Positions 20,650 to 29,430 of a stretch of DNA of 64,000 bases are shown here, piece after piece. The notes under the pieces were generated by a model. It saw only the letters and a program-made list of their open reading frames with translations. It ran no database searches and had not been told where the DNA came from. Position numbers and translations under genes: made by a program. The DNA comes from Pelagibacterales bacterium SAG-MED37. GTDB taxonomy: Bacteria > Pseudomonadota > Alphaproteobacteria > Pelagibacterales > Pelagibacteraceae. The stretch lies in NCBI GenBank assembly GCA_014653605.1, contig JACWEG010000001.1:62001-126000 (forward strand), written 5' to 3'. Positions within the stretch are counted from its first letter, which is position 1. Each line of letters begins with the position of its first letter.

Positions 20650-22119
20650 TTATGGTAGGCAATCAAGATAAGTATCTAGATCCCATTGAGTTGTTGCACC
20701 TAAAAATTTTTCCCATTCATCATTCTTATACCAATGAAATATTTTATACATTTCATCAGGCATTGCTGATTGAATTACTTTATCAGCAGCCAATTGATCT
20801 AATGCTTCACCAAGACTTAAAGGTAATTTTTTAACATCCTTACCAGCTTTTTGAGCTTCATAAATGTTTCTAGACTCTGGTTTACCTGGATCAATTTTAT
20901 TTGTTAAACCATCATCAAATGCTTTCAATAGACCTGCTCCCATCAAATAAGGATTATGCATTGAGTCTACTGATCTATATTCAAATCGTCCTGGAGCAGA
21001 AACTCTTAATCCACAAGTTCTATTTTGATAACCCCAGTCTGCATAAACAGGTGCCCAGAATCCTTGATCCCACAATCTTCGATAAGAATTAACTGTTGAT
21101 GACCCGATTGCGGTAAGTGCTCCTAAATGCTTCATTACTCCTCCTATAGATAACAAACCTACTTTACCAGGTAACTGAACATCTTTAGTATCAGGCATAA
21201 ATGTATTTGTACCACCCTCTACATAGCTAAAAACCTCGTCCATTCCTGGAATAGATTTATGACCTAATTTATTTACCTTATCTTTACCACCTGTCCATAA
21301 AGACATGTTAGTGTGACATCCACTTGCAGATACTCCCATAAAAGGTTTGGTCATAAAGCAAGCAATTAAGTTGAATTCTCTTGCTACTTGTGCACAGATT
21401 TGCCTATAAGTTGAAAGTCTATCTGCATTTCTTAAGACATCATCGTACATCCAGTTTAATTCAAGTTGTCCTGGGGCATCTTCATGATCACCTTGAATCA
21501 TATCAAAGCCCATTGCTCTAGCGTATTCCATCACTTTCATGAAAACAGGTCTTAGAGACTCAAATTGATCAATATGATAACAATAAGGTTTAGAAAATCC
21601 TTTACCTGTTGGGGTACCATCTGGATTTTTTGTTAACCACATCATTTCAGGTTCAGTGCCAACTCTCAATTGGTAACCATGTTTTTTCTTAAACTCTTCA
21701 GCAATTATTCTTAAATTTCCTCTACAATCAGATGTTAAATGCCCACCTGGATTTTCTCTTTCTTCTCTATTTCTAAAACAAGTAACGAATACTCTTCCAA
21801 CTTTTTTATCCCAGGGAAGTTGACAGAAAGTTTCAGGATCTGGGATTCCAACTAATTCTTTAGCTTCAGGCCCGTATCCTATGTAATTGTTATGTCTATC
21901 TAAAAATAAGTTGGCAGTAGCACCGTAAACTAACTGAAATCCTTTTTCACAAGTTCTTTCCCAGTGATCGGAAGGAATACCTTTACCAACCACTCTTCCT
22001 GTGACTGATATAAATTGAAAAAAAATATATTCAACTCCAAGTTCATTTATTTTAGCTCTAACTTGTTTTACAAGTTTATCTCTGCCAGGTTTATTTACGT
22101 GTTTTTCTAGATCTGTCAT
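20650..22119 (-). CDS. glnT: Type III glutamine synthetase (GlnT-type)
   Basis: IQGDHEDAPGQLELNWMYDD, SASGCHTNMSLW, STVNSYRRLWDQGFWAP. Confidence 0.82.
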   Translation of the reverse strand: MTDLEKHVNKPGRDKLVKQVRAKINELGVEYIFFQFISVTGRVVGKGIPSDHWERTCEKGFQLVYGATANLFLDRHNNYIGYGPEAKELVGIPDPETFCQLPWDKKVGRVFVTCFRNREERENPGGHLTSDCRGNLRIIAEEFKKKHGYQLRVGTEPEMMWLTKNPDGTPTGKGFSKPYCYHIDQFESLRPVFMKVMEYARAMGFDMIQGDHEDAPGQLELNWMYDDVLRNADRLSTYRQICAQVAREFNLIACFMTKPFMGVSASGCHTNMSLWTGGKDKVNKLGHKSIPGMDEVFSYVEGGTNTFMPDTKDVQLPGKVGLLSIGGVMKHLGALTAIGSSTVNSYRRLWDQGFWAPVYADWGYQNRTCGLRVSAPGRFEYRSVDSMHNPYLMGAGLLKAFDDGLTNKIDPGKPESRNIYEAQKAGKDVKKLPLSLGEALDQLAADKVIQSAMPDEMYKIFHWYKNDEWEKFLGATTQWDLDTYLDCLP

Positions 22120-22189
22120 AGTTCCCTCTATTAAGAATTTTTAGTTCAAAAAGGTAACTGAAAAAAAAACTTCTGTCTACTTAGATAAA

Positions 22190-23515
22190 CTAGCTCCAAG
22201 GAAACGGACTGTTCGAAGTAGGGTGAAGCTCACCCTTCTCGTATCGGTTGAATCTAAAAGGTTTTAATAAGTCACTTTCTTGTCCTAAAATTTCTTTTGC
22301 AACTAGTTCACCAACACCAATCATTTTATAACCATGATTAGCGTCAGCAATCATATAAACATTTTCTAAAAATCTATCAAAGATTGGAAACGAGTCTGGT
22401 GTCATGCATCCTAGTCCACCTGAAGGACCTTTCCTATATAAATGAGATTTACCTTCAAATCTTTTTTGACAGTGAGCTAAAGCAGAACACCACATTTCAT
22501 TAAAAGCCTCTGTAGTTTGATACTCATGTGATTTTATTCCATAAGGATCAACATTTACTTCATCAAAATGTTTATCAACTATGTAAGGAGATGTACCTCC
22601 TTGAACACCTAAACCTTCAATGTCTGGTTTATAATAAATTCCCCAAATTTTATCAGTAATCAATTTTTTTGTAGTATCAGAATATAATGGAGCGGTGGAA
22701 TCTACATGAATAACTGGTGGTTGATTACCATCGTTTGTCTTTAAAAAATCTGGCTCTACTCCAATAACTCCTTCTTGAAGCATCCAGTATTTCCACATTT
22801 CAGTTTCATGTAATTTTCCATCGTTACCCTTAATTTTTGCAGTCTTAGGAAGTTCTAACATATTCCAAAAATCTCTTACCCATGGTCCTGCCCCAACAAC
22901 AATTTGTTCACAATCTATTGTTCCTTTATCTGTTTCTACACCAGTTACTGCTTTACTGTTGCTACCTCTTTTAAAACCTGTAACCTTTACACCTTTAATA
23001 ACGTTAACTCCATTGCTTACAGATTTTTGTTCTAGTGCTTTAATAGAGTCTTTATTAAATGCATAACCACCTTTTTTTTCATGCAGAACAGATGTTATTC
23101 CTTTGGCCTGCCAATCATCAAACATGCCCTTCATATATTTTGTACAATCTTTTTCTCCTTCTATAAATTCCGACTCATAACCAATAGCTTTTTGTTGTTC
23201 ATAAATTGACGCAACATCTTTATGCATAACTTCAGGAGAAATTTGAAGATAACCCACAGCATTATATTTCCATGCTTTTGGATCACTTTCCCAAACAGAA
23301 ACTGAGTGAGCCATTAGTTCTCTCATTGCTGGCTGAAAATAATTATTTCTTACAACCCCACATGCAATCCCGCTTGCACCAGCAGCAGTATCATCTTTCT
23401 CTAAAACTATTATTTCTCCGGGATTTTTATAAGTCTCTGAAAGCTTCCAAGCAGTGCTTAAACCGTGAATTCCTCCACCTATAATTACTACTTTAGCTTT
23501 TGTCGGTAATGACAT
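22190..23515 (-). CDS. FAD-dependent oxidoreductase (DAO / sarcosine oxidase beta-like)
   Basis: VVIIGGGIHGLSTAWKL Rossmann FAD motif; DAO-family C-terminus GGLGCMTPDSFPIF. Confidence 0.8.
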   Translation of the reverse strand: MSLPTKAKVVIIGGGIHGLSTAWKLSETYKNPGEIIVLEKDDTAAGASGIACGVVRNNYFQPAMRELMAHSVSVWESDPKAWKYNAVGYLQISPEVMHKDVASIYEQQKAIGYESEFIEGEKDCTKYMKGMFDDWQAKGITSVLHEKKGGYAFNKDSIKALEQKSVSNGVNVIKGVKVTGFKRGSNSKAVTGVETDKGTIDCEQIVVGAGPWVRDFWNMLELPKTAKIKGNDGKLHETEMWKYWMLQEGVIGVEPDFLKTNDGNQPPVIHVDSTAPLYSDTTKKLITDKIWGIYYKPDIEGLGVQGGTSPYIVDKHFDEVNVDPYGIKSHEYQTTEAFNEMWCSALAHCQKRFEGKSHLYRKGPSGGLGCMTPDSFPIFDRFLENVYMIADANHGYKMIGVGELVAKEILGQESDLLKPFRFNRYEKGELHPTSNSPFPWS

Positions 23516-23605
23516 AAATCAAACTTTATTTTTAGTGAAAGTTAAATATATAATTTTTTTTATATATATAAAATATAAGTAATAAATATATTAAGTAAAA
23601 TTCTA

Positions 23606-23956
23606 TTAGAAACTAAGATTTTTTAAGGTTTGAAGATATAGATTAAATTCATCTATGAATGATTTACTTGGTTTTATAAATTTTTTTCTTTGATCATCTG
23701 ATGCCTTTTCTAAAAAAAAGAAACCCTTTTCACACGCCTCATTTATCATTAAAGCTGATTTTGGTCTGGATGTCTTAAATAATTTTGTCTTCAATTCCTC
23801 AACAGTTAGATGTTCCTCATACTTAAAAGCATGCATAACCAACAACATCATATGATAATGAGATGGAGATTTTCTAAAAAAATAATTACTAGACATATGG
23901 GAAAGTTTCATTTGATCCTCCCAAAATTCTAATAAATCTTTAGTTGTTTTTGTCAT
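23606..23956 (-). CDS. Putative MarR-like winged-helix regulator
   Basis: Small helical protein with a wing-like DDQRKKFIKPS segment; 1-nt overlap with the tdm-like gene. Confidence 0.5.
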   Translation of the reverse strand: MTKTTKDLLEFWEDQMKLSHMSSNYFFRKSPSHYHMMLLVMHAFKYEEHLTVEELKTKLFKTSRPKSALMINEACEKGFFFLEKASDDQRKKFIKPSKSFIDEFNLYLQTLKNLSF

Positions 23957-26292
23957 TAGGATTTTACTCTAGTCTTTTTAGGGTCGAAATGAGGGAAAGC
24001 CACTACTTTGGCAGAAATTCTTTTTTGATGACCATCAATTTTACCAACTTCAACTTCAGTCCCTAATTCTGAATATTGATTATCAATTCTACATAAAGCT
24101 ATATTTTTATTAAGAACGGTAGACAAACAGCCACTCGTAATTACTCCTACCTGAGACCTTCCGATATGGACGCAATCACCATGTCCTGCAGCTTCCTTAC
24201 CAATCAGTTCTAATCCAACAAGTTTTTTTTGTGGATTTAATTTTCTCTCTTTTAAATTATCTTTGCCTATAAAATCTGCTTCTTTAGTTTTTAAAGGAAC
24301 AGCAAAACCAATACCTGCTTCAAATGGGTCTTGTTGACCATCAAATTCATTGCCAAACAAAATTAAACCTGCTTCAATTCTTAATTTATCTAGAGCTGCA
24401 AATCCTGCTGGTATTAAACCATCATCTTTTCCAGCTACTATTAGTTTATCCCAAACTTCAGGAGCATGTTTTGGATGACACCATATTTCATAACCAAGTT
24501 CACCAGTATATCCTGTTCTTGATACGATTAATGGAATACCTTGAAGTTCTTCTACTCTACAAACAGTAAATCTAAACCATTCTAATTCATCAATAGAAGG
24601 TTGGGTAGGTGGAGTAAAAATTATTTTTTTTAATATTTCTCTGCTTTTTGGACCTTGAATAGAAACATTACTTATTTGGTCTGTAGAATTTTTTATATTT
24701 ACTTTATAATTTTTCTTTTTTGCGATTTCTTTTAACCATTCTCCTGAATATTCATCACCACAAATCCATCTGAAACCAGTTTCACTTAATCTTAATAAAG
24801 TACCATCATCAAACATCATTCCATTTTCATAACACATAGCAGAGTAAACAACTTGACCAACTGAAAGTTTTTTTATGTTTCTTGTCAGAGTATAATTCAT
24901 TAATTCCTCAGCATCTGGTCCAATGATTTCGAATTTTCTTAATGATGAAAGATCAATTAAAACAGCTTTCTCTCGACACGCAGTATATTCCTCAACTAAA
25001 CCATGTTTAGTGTAATCATTTGGTAACCAAAATCCCCTTGCATCAATAAAGTTTCGGGTTAATTTTGAAGTTCTATCGTGAAAACCAGAGTTTCTAGTGA
25101 GCTTTTTTTCTGAGTCTGTTTTCATTCTAAAAGCAAATGATTTGGAAAATTCTTTTTTTTTGTCATATGTTCTAACAAAGATATCAGTCGGATTCCATGA
25201 ATTGCAAGGATCAATATCACTAGGACATGCGGTGGTTCCGATTGTTAAATCTTTTAAAGCTTTAAACATTACATAATCTCCCGGTCTAGCGTAAGATTCA
25301 TCAGAAATTACAGAATTAAGACCTGTAGAAGAAGTGTTAAAAAATAAGTTTATCGCATGCCAACCTTTTTGCTTTTGAACTCCATATTTACTCATTGAGC
25401 TTGTTAAATTGTCAGAGCAATTAGGATGGCCGAAGTAACCTACATCTTCATAATATTTAGAAGTGCAAGCTAAATTAAAAGTATCATGTTTACCAACAGT
25501 ATCTCTTATAACTTCGACAAGTGGTTCATGATCAGTGTCATAGAATTTTGAAAATAATCCTGGACCTGGAAAAGTATTACCCATAAATGTTCTGGTAGTT
25601 TGCCAGTCAAGTCCTTTTTCAATACCTTTATCAAGTTTTCTAGTATCAAATGCAACAAAGTCTGAACATTGCCTGCCTGCTGGACTAATTACCTGAATGT
25701 AATCACCTTCTTTAACTTGATATGAAATACATGTTTGTCTATTTATATTTTTTTCGTAATTAGGCTCAAAAACAGGGTCAGGGATAATAGACAATTCTTT
25801 ATCTTTAGTAATTTTTGCGCGTTTAATAAATATTGTTAAATCTCCTGAAGGATTTTGATCACTTATCAACATTTCATTTTTAGGTGCTGAAAAAATTACA
25901 TAACATCTGTCTTTTGATTTTAATTTTACTTTCTCACCACTAGGCGTATCTTTATCAAAAATAATCGATGATTTAGAATTATTGATATTTAAGTTTCTTT
26001 TTTTTAATTGAAGTTTAGTTATCAGAGAACTTTCATCATTATTATTTAATATCTCTTTAATAAAACTTTTTTTAATATTTTCTTTTAAACTTAATATTCC
26101 TAATTCAGATTTACCATTTTTATCAAAACAAATTATTTCACAAATTTGATTTCCTTCTTCATTAATTATTTCTATTTGATCATCAGGAAAAATTTGCAAA
26201 CCTGTTAATCCTCCGATATTGACCGTGTGTCTTTCAACTCCAGGTGGCAATACGTTTAGTCCAGGTTCTTTAATATCTAAAGTAGTAGGCAT
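23956..26292 (-). CDS. tdm: DUF1989 (urea carboxylase-associated) / GcvT fusion; probable trimethylamine-N-oxide demethylase
   Basis: N-terminal DUF1989 Cys-containing motifs (GRQCSDFVAFDT, GHPNCSDNL, GTTACPSDIDPCN) fused to C-terminal GcvT THF domain; matches Tdm architecture and sits beside the quaternary-amine transporter. Confidence 0.8.
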   Translation of the reverse strand: MPTTLDIKEPGLNVLPPGVERHTVNIGGLTGLQIFPDDQIEIINEEGNQICEIICFDKNGKSELGILSLKENIKKSFIKEILNNNDESSLITKLQLKKRNLNINNSKSSIIFDKDTPSGEKVKLKSKDRCYVIFSAPKNEMLISDQNPSGDLTIFIKRAKITKDKELSIIPDPVFEPNYEKNINRQTCISYQVKEGDYIQVISPAGRQCSDFVAFDTRKLDKGIEKGLDWQTTRTFMGNTFPGPGLFSKFYDTDHEPLVEVIRDTVGKHDTFNLACTSKYYEDVGYFGHPNCSDNLTSSMSKYGVQKQKGWHAINLFFNTSSTGLNSVISDESYARPGDYVMFKALKDLTIGTTACPSDIDPCNSWNPTDIFVRTYDKKKEFSKSFAFRMKTDSEKKLTRNSGFHDRTSKLTRNFIDARGFWLPNDYTKHGLVEEYTACREKAVLIDLSSLRKFEIIGPDAEELMNYTLTRNIKKLSVGQVVYSAMCYENGMMFDDGTLLRLSETGFRWICGDEYSGEWLKEIAKKKNYKVNIKNSTDQISNVSIQGPKSREILKKIIFTPPTQPSIDELEWFRFTVCRVEELQGIPLIVSRTGYTGELGYEIWCHPKHAPEVWDKLIVAGKDDGLIPAGFAALDKLRIEAGLILFGNEFDGQQDPFEAGIGFAVPLKTKEADFIGKDNLKERKLNPQKKLVGLELIGKEAAGHGDCVHIGRSQVGVITSGCLSTVLNKNIALCRIDNQYSELGTEVEVGKIDGHQKRISAKVVAFPHFDPKKTRVKS

Positions 26293-26335
26293 CTTTTATA
26301 AATATTTAGATTTATATTATATAAATATCTATGTG

Positions 26336-26364
26336 TTGACTATCCTATTAGTAAAGCACATAAT
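26336..26364 (+). promoter_or_regulatory. Sigma70-type promoter for the proX-like gene
   Basis: TTGACT - 17 bp - CATAAT upstream of AGGAGGA RBS and ATG at 26394. Confidence 0.5.
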
Positions 26365-26393
26365 ATTAAGATTAACTAGTACTAGGAGGAATA

Positions 26394-27359
26394 ATGAAAA
26401 ACAAACTACCGTTAATTATCGGTGCGATTGTTGTCATAGCGGGTCTTGCTTTCTTCATGGGTGGAGGAGACAAATCTGCAAAAAAATCAGGCAGCGACAG
26501 TGCTGAACCTATAGTTATTGCAACTCATAACTGGTCAAGCCAAGTGGTTATGGCTCATGTTATCGGGGGAATTTTAGAATCTATGGGTAACAATGTAAAA
26601 TATGTACCAGCAGATTCACAAGCTGTTTACGAGTCAATTAGAATTGGTGATGTAACATTAGCCCACGAAGTTTGGGAATCAGCTTTTGGTAAATCTTTTG
26701 ATACTGCTAGAGAAAAGGGTGGTGTATTAGACTGGGGTGATCATGAAGCAAGAACAATTGAGGATATGGGTTATCCTGATTGGGCAGCTAAATATTGTCC
26801 AGGCCTACCAGACTGGAATGCTTTAAAAAGTCCAGACTGTGCTAAAGCGTTTGCTACACCAGACTCTGGTGGAAAAGGACGTATGTTAGAAGGTCCACAA
26901 AGCTGGCATGGAGATCTAATCCCTCAGAGAATAGAAGCTCTTGGATTAGGTGACTTATGGACTGTTAAGTTTGCTGGTGGTGCAGATGCATTGTGGGCAG
27001 AACTTAAAGCAGCTGAAGCTGAAGGAAGAGGAACTATTATCTTTAACTGGACACCAAACTTTACAGATGGAAAAGGATTTACTTTTATTGATTTTCCACC
27101 GTACTATGATGGTTGCAGACCAGTTGATGGTGGTGATGGTAAATGTGGAGCTCCAGATGGTTACTTGAAAAAAGCCGTTAATGAGAACTTCCCAAAAACT
27201 CATCCTAATGCAGCAGCAATGTACAAAAAATTATCATTTAACACTAGTCAAATTGGAGCAATGGCTGCTTTAGTTGACGAAGATAAAATGACTCATGAAG
27301 ATGCTGCTAAAAAATGGTTAGCTGATAACAAAAGTGTTTGGGAGAAGTGGACTAAGTAA
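26394..27359 (+). CDS. proX: Glycine betaine/proline/TMAO-type ABC transporter substrate-binding protein (ProX/OpuAC/TmoX family)
   Basis: N-terminal signal/TM; THNWSSQVVMAHVIGGILESMG, WESAFGKSFD, WTPNFTD quaternary-amine-binding family pattern. Confidence 0.85.
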   Translation: MKNKLPLIIGAIVVIAGLAFFMGGGDKSAKKSGSDSAEPIVIATHNWSSQVVMAHVIGGILESMGNNVKYVPADSQAVYESIRIGDVTLAHEVWESAFGKSFDTAREKGGVLDWGDHEARTIEDMGYPDWAAKYCPGLPDWNALKSPDCAKAFATPDSGGKGRMLEGPQSWHGDLIPQRIEALGLGDLWTVKFAGGADALWAELKAAEAEGRGTIIFNWTPNFTDGKGFTFIDFPPYYDGCRPVDGGDGKCGAPDGYLKKAVNENFPKTHPNAAAMYKKLSFNTSQIGAMAALVDEDKMTHEDAAKKWLADNKSVWEKWTK

Positions 27360-27390
27360 CCACTTTCTTTAAACCATAAATAAATTAGAT

Positions 27391-27424
27391 TCTCCCCTAG
27401 TTTTACTAGGGGGGATTTTTTTTT
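27391..27424 (+). terminator. Rho-independent terminator after proX
   Basis: TCTCCCCTAG-TTTTA-CTAGGGGGGA stem followed by a T run. Confidence 0.85.
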
Positions 27425-27448
27425 AAATTTAATATATTTTATTTTTAG

Positions 27449-27826
27449 ATGAAAAAAATTTTAACATATATCTTTTTGAGCTTAATAATTTCAAATACGA
27501 GTTTTGCGAAAAAGTCGGGTTGTACAGATGGCGATTGTAATAATGGATTTGGAACCTGGACTTATACGGATAAGACAACTTATGTTGGGCAATGGCAAAA
27601 TGGTTCAAAAAAAGGAAAAGGTATTGAGACTTGGCCTAATGGGTATGTCTATGAAGGTGAATTTAATGATAGTAAATGGCATGGTGAAGGAACTTTAAAA
27701 TTTCCAGATGGATCTTCTTACAGTGGAGAATGGAAAAATAATAAGATGCATGGAAAAGGAATTTTTAAATGGTCAGATGGAAAAGTAATTGAGGGAACAT
27801 GGAAGGAAGGGGATTATGTTAAGTAA
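27449..27826 (+). CDS. Secreted MORN-repeat protein
   Basis: Signal peptide plus about four MORN repeats (YVGQWQNGSKKGKGIETWPNGYVYEGEFNDSKWHGEGTLKFPDGSSYSGEWKNNKMHGKG). Confidence 0.8.
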   Translation: MKKILTYIFLSLIISNTSFAKKSGCTDGDCNNGFGTWTYTDKTTYVGQWQNGSKKGKGIETWPNGYVYEGEFNDSKWHGEGTLKFPDGSSYSGEWKNNKMHGKGIFKWSDGKVIEGTWKEGDYVK

Positions 27827-28340
27827 GTTCAATCAATTTCCAGAAAGTTTCAAAGGATTGATAGGATTGACATGTTTAACAATAATAATTTTTTTTACTT
27901 TTTTAATACTTAATATTTTTTTTGGACCAGATAAAGATGCTGAATTGAAAATTGCTGAACAAAAAAAAGTACAAGAAGAAGCAAATGAATTGATAGCATC
28001 GTTACCAAGAGGTGTTTTAACATTCTATAAATCTGAAAAAGGGCAACAATTATCAGCAGATGAATATAAGATGATTTGCATCAATACAAAAATAATTACA
28101 CAAAGAGCAATAATGGGGGCCAACATTATTGATAATGACGCATTTGATTTATACACAGCTAATGGTGGAACAACTGGAAAATATTCAGTAAATTGGGACG
28201 AAAGTCAGAATAGATGTTTTGCTAAATTTACAGTCAAGCCATTATCTGGTTCTTCCAAATCTGTAATAGTTGAAGGTGAAGCTTTAGGCTTTTTAAAAAC
28301 TAGTATTGATACAAGGGTTTATTTTATTAAGAATTTTTAA
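27816..28340 (+). CDS. Membrane-anchored hypothetical protein
   Basis: Start re-assigned from 27789 to in-frame ATG 27816 (MLSKFNQFPESF...), overlapping the MORN stop; one TM segment. Confidence 0.6.
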   Translation: MLSKFNQFPESFKGLIGLTCLTIIIFFTFLILNIFFGPDKDAELKIAEQKKVQEEANELIASLPRGVLTFYKSEKGQQLSADEYKMICINTKIITQRAIMGANIIDNDAFDLYTANGGTTGKYSVNWDESQNRCFAKFTVKPLSGSSKSVIVEGEALGFLKTSIDTRVYFIKNF

Positions 28341-28386
28341 TGGAGTATTTAATAATAATAATAGTATAAATATATAGAATATAAAT

Positions 28387-29424
28387 ATGACAACAACACC
28401 TGTAATTAAATGTGAGTCTGTCTATAAAATATTTGGAGCAAATGCAGAAAAAATGCTTCAAAATTCAAATGGCAATGTAGATGCAAAAATATTTCAAGAT
28501 GCAGGTTGTATTGTAGGGGTTAACAATGCTTCTTTTGAAGTATCAAAAGGAGAAATGTTAGTTGTAATGGGTTTATCTGGTTCTGGTAAATCAACTCTAC
28601 TGAGATGTATTTCACGATTAACTGATGCTACAGGTGGAAAAATTTTTATCGAAGGTCAAGACTTGTTAGCAATGAATGATAAGCAATTAATTGAGTTAAG
28701 AAGAAGTAAAATGGGTATGGTTTTTCAAAGTTTTGCATTACTTCCTCATAAAACTGTTTTAGAAAATATTGCGTTTCCACTTCAAATTAAAGGAGGTGAA
28801 ACTGATGACAGTATTAAAAAAGCTATGGAGATGGTTGAATTAGTAGGTTTAAAGGGAAGAGAAAATTATTTTCCTAGAGAATTATCTGGAGGTCAACAAC
28901 AGAGAGTTGGTATTGCACGATCATTAGCTGTTGAACCAGATATATGGTTTTTAGACGAACCTTTTTCTGCATTGGATCCACTTATAAGAAAAGAGATGCA
29001 AGATGAATTTTTAAGACTCCAAGGGGTTTTAAATAAAACAATTCTTTTTATTACACATGACTTTGATGAAGCACTAAGACTTGCTGATAGAATAGCTATT
29101 ATGAAAGATGGTTTAATTGAACAACTGGATACTCCAGCAAATATTGTTTTGAGTCCAAAAACTGAATATGTGAGAAAATTTACAGAAGAAGTACCAAGAG
29201 AAAAAGTATTAAAGATAGAATCAATAATGGATAAATCTGTAAATGAAAAAGATAAAAATATGATTAGTGTTTCTAAAGATGCAATTATTGAAACAGTAGC
29301 AGAAAAAATATTGAGTCAAGAAAACTCAGTAAACGTTTTAGATGCAAACAATAATATAGTTGGAAGTGTTAAACCATCAAAGATAATTCAAACAGTTTTT
29401 AGAACTGGAAAAGAAAAGTCGTAA
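28387..29424 (+). CDS. proV: Quaternary-amine ABC transporter ATP-binding protein (ProV/OpuAA family)
   Basis: Walker A GLSGSGKSTL, LSGGQQQRVGIARSLA, LDEPFSALDPL, C-terminal CBS-like region. Confidence 0.92.
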   Translation: MTTTPVIKCESVYKIFGANAEKMLQNSNGNVDAKIFQDAGCIVGVNNASFEVSKGEMLVVMGLSGSGKSTLLRCISRLTDATGGKIFIEGQDLLAMNDKQLIELRRSKMGMVFQSFALLPHKTVLENIAFPLQIKGGETDDSIKKAMEMVELVGLKGRENYFPRELSGGQQQRVGIARSLAVEPDIWFLDEPFSALDPLIRKEMQDEFLRLQGVLNKTILFITHDFDEALRLADRIAIMKDGLIEQLDTPANIVLSPKTEYVRKFTEEVPREKVLKIESIMDKSVNEKDKNMISVSKDAIIETVAEKILSQENSVNVLDANNNIVGSVKPSKIIQTVFRTGKEKS

Positions 29425-29430
29425 TATTCT

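Noticed and set aside
23520-23605. TA-rich palindromic tract (tatatataaaatata) between the FAD oxidoreductase and the MarR-like gene
   Set aside because: Explained by extreme AT content; no stable GC-containing stem.
26219-26506. 95-aa plus-strand ORF spanning the tdm-proX intergenic region
   Set aside because: Overlaps the starts of two strong genes and the promoter/RBS; translation is not protein-like at its C-terminus.
27540-27800. Direct DNA repeats of about 69 bp
   Set aside because: Accounted for by the coding MORN repeats; not a CRISPR or mobile element.
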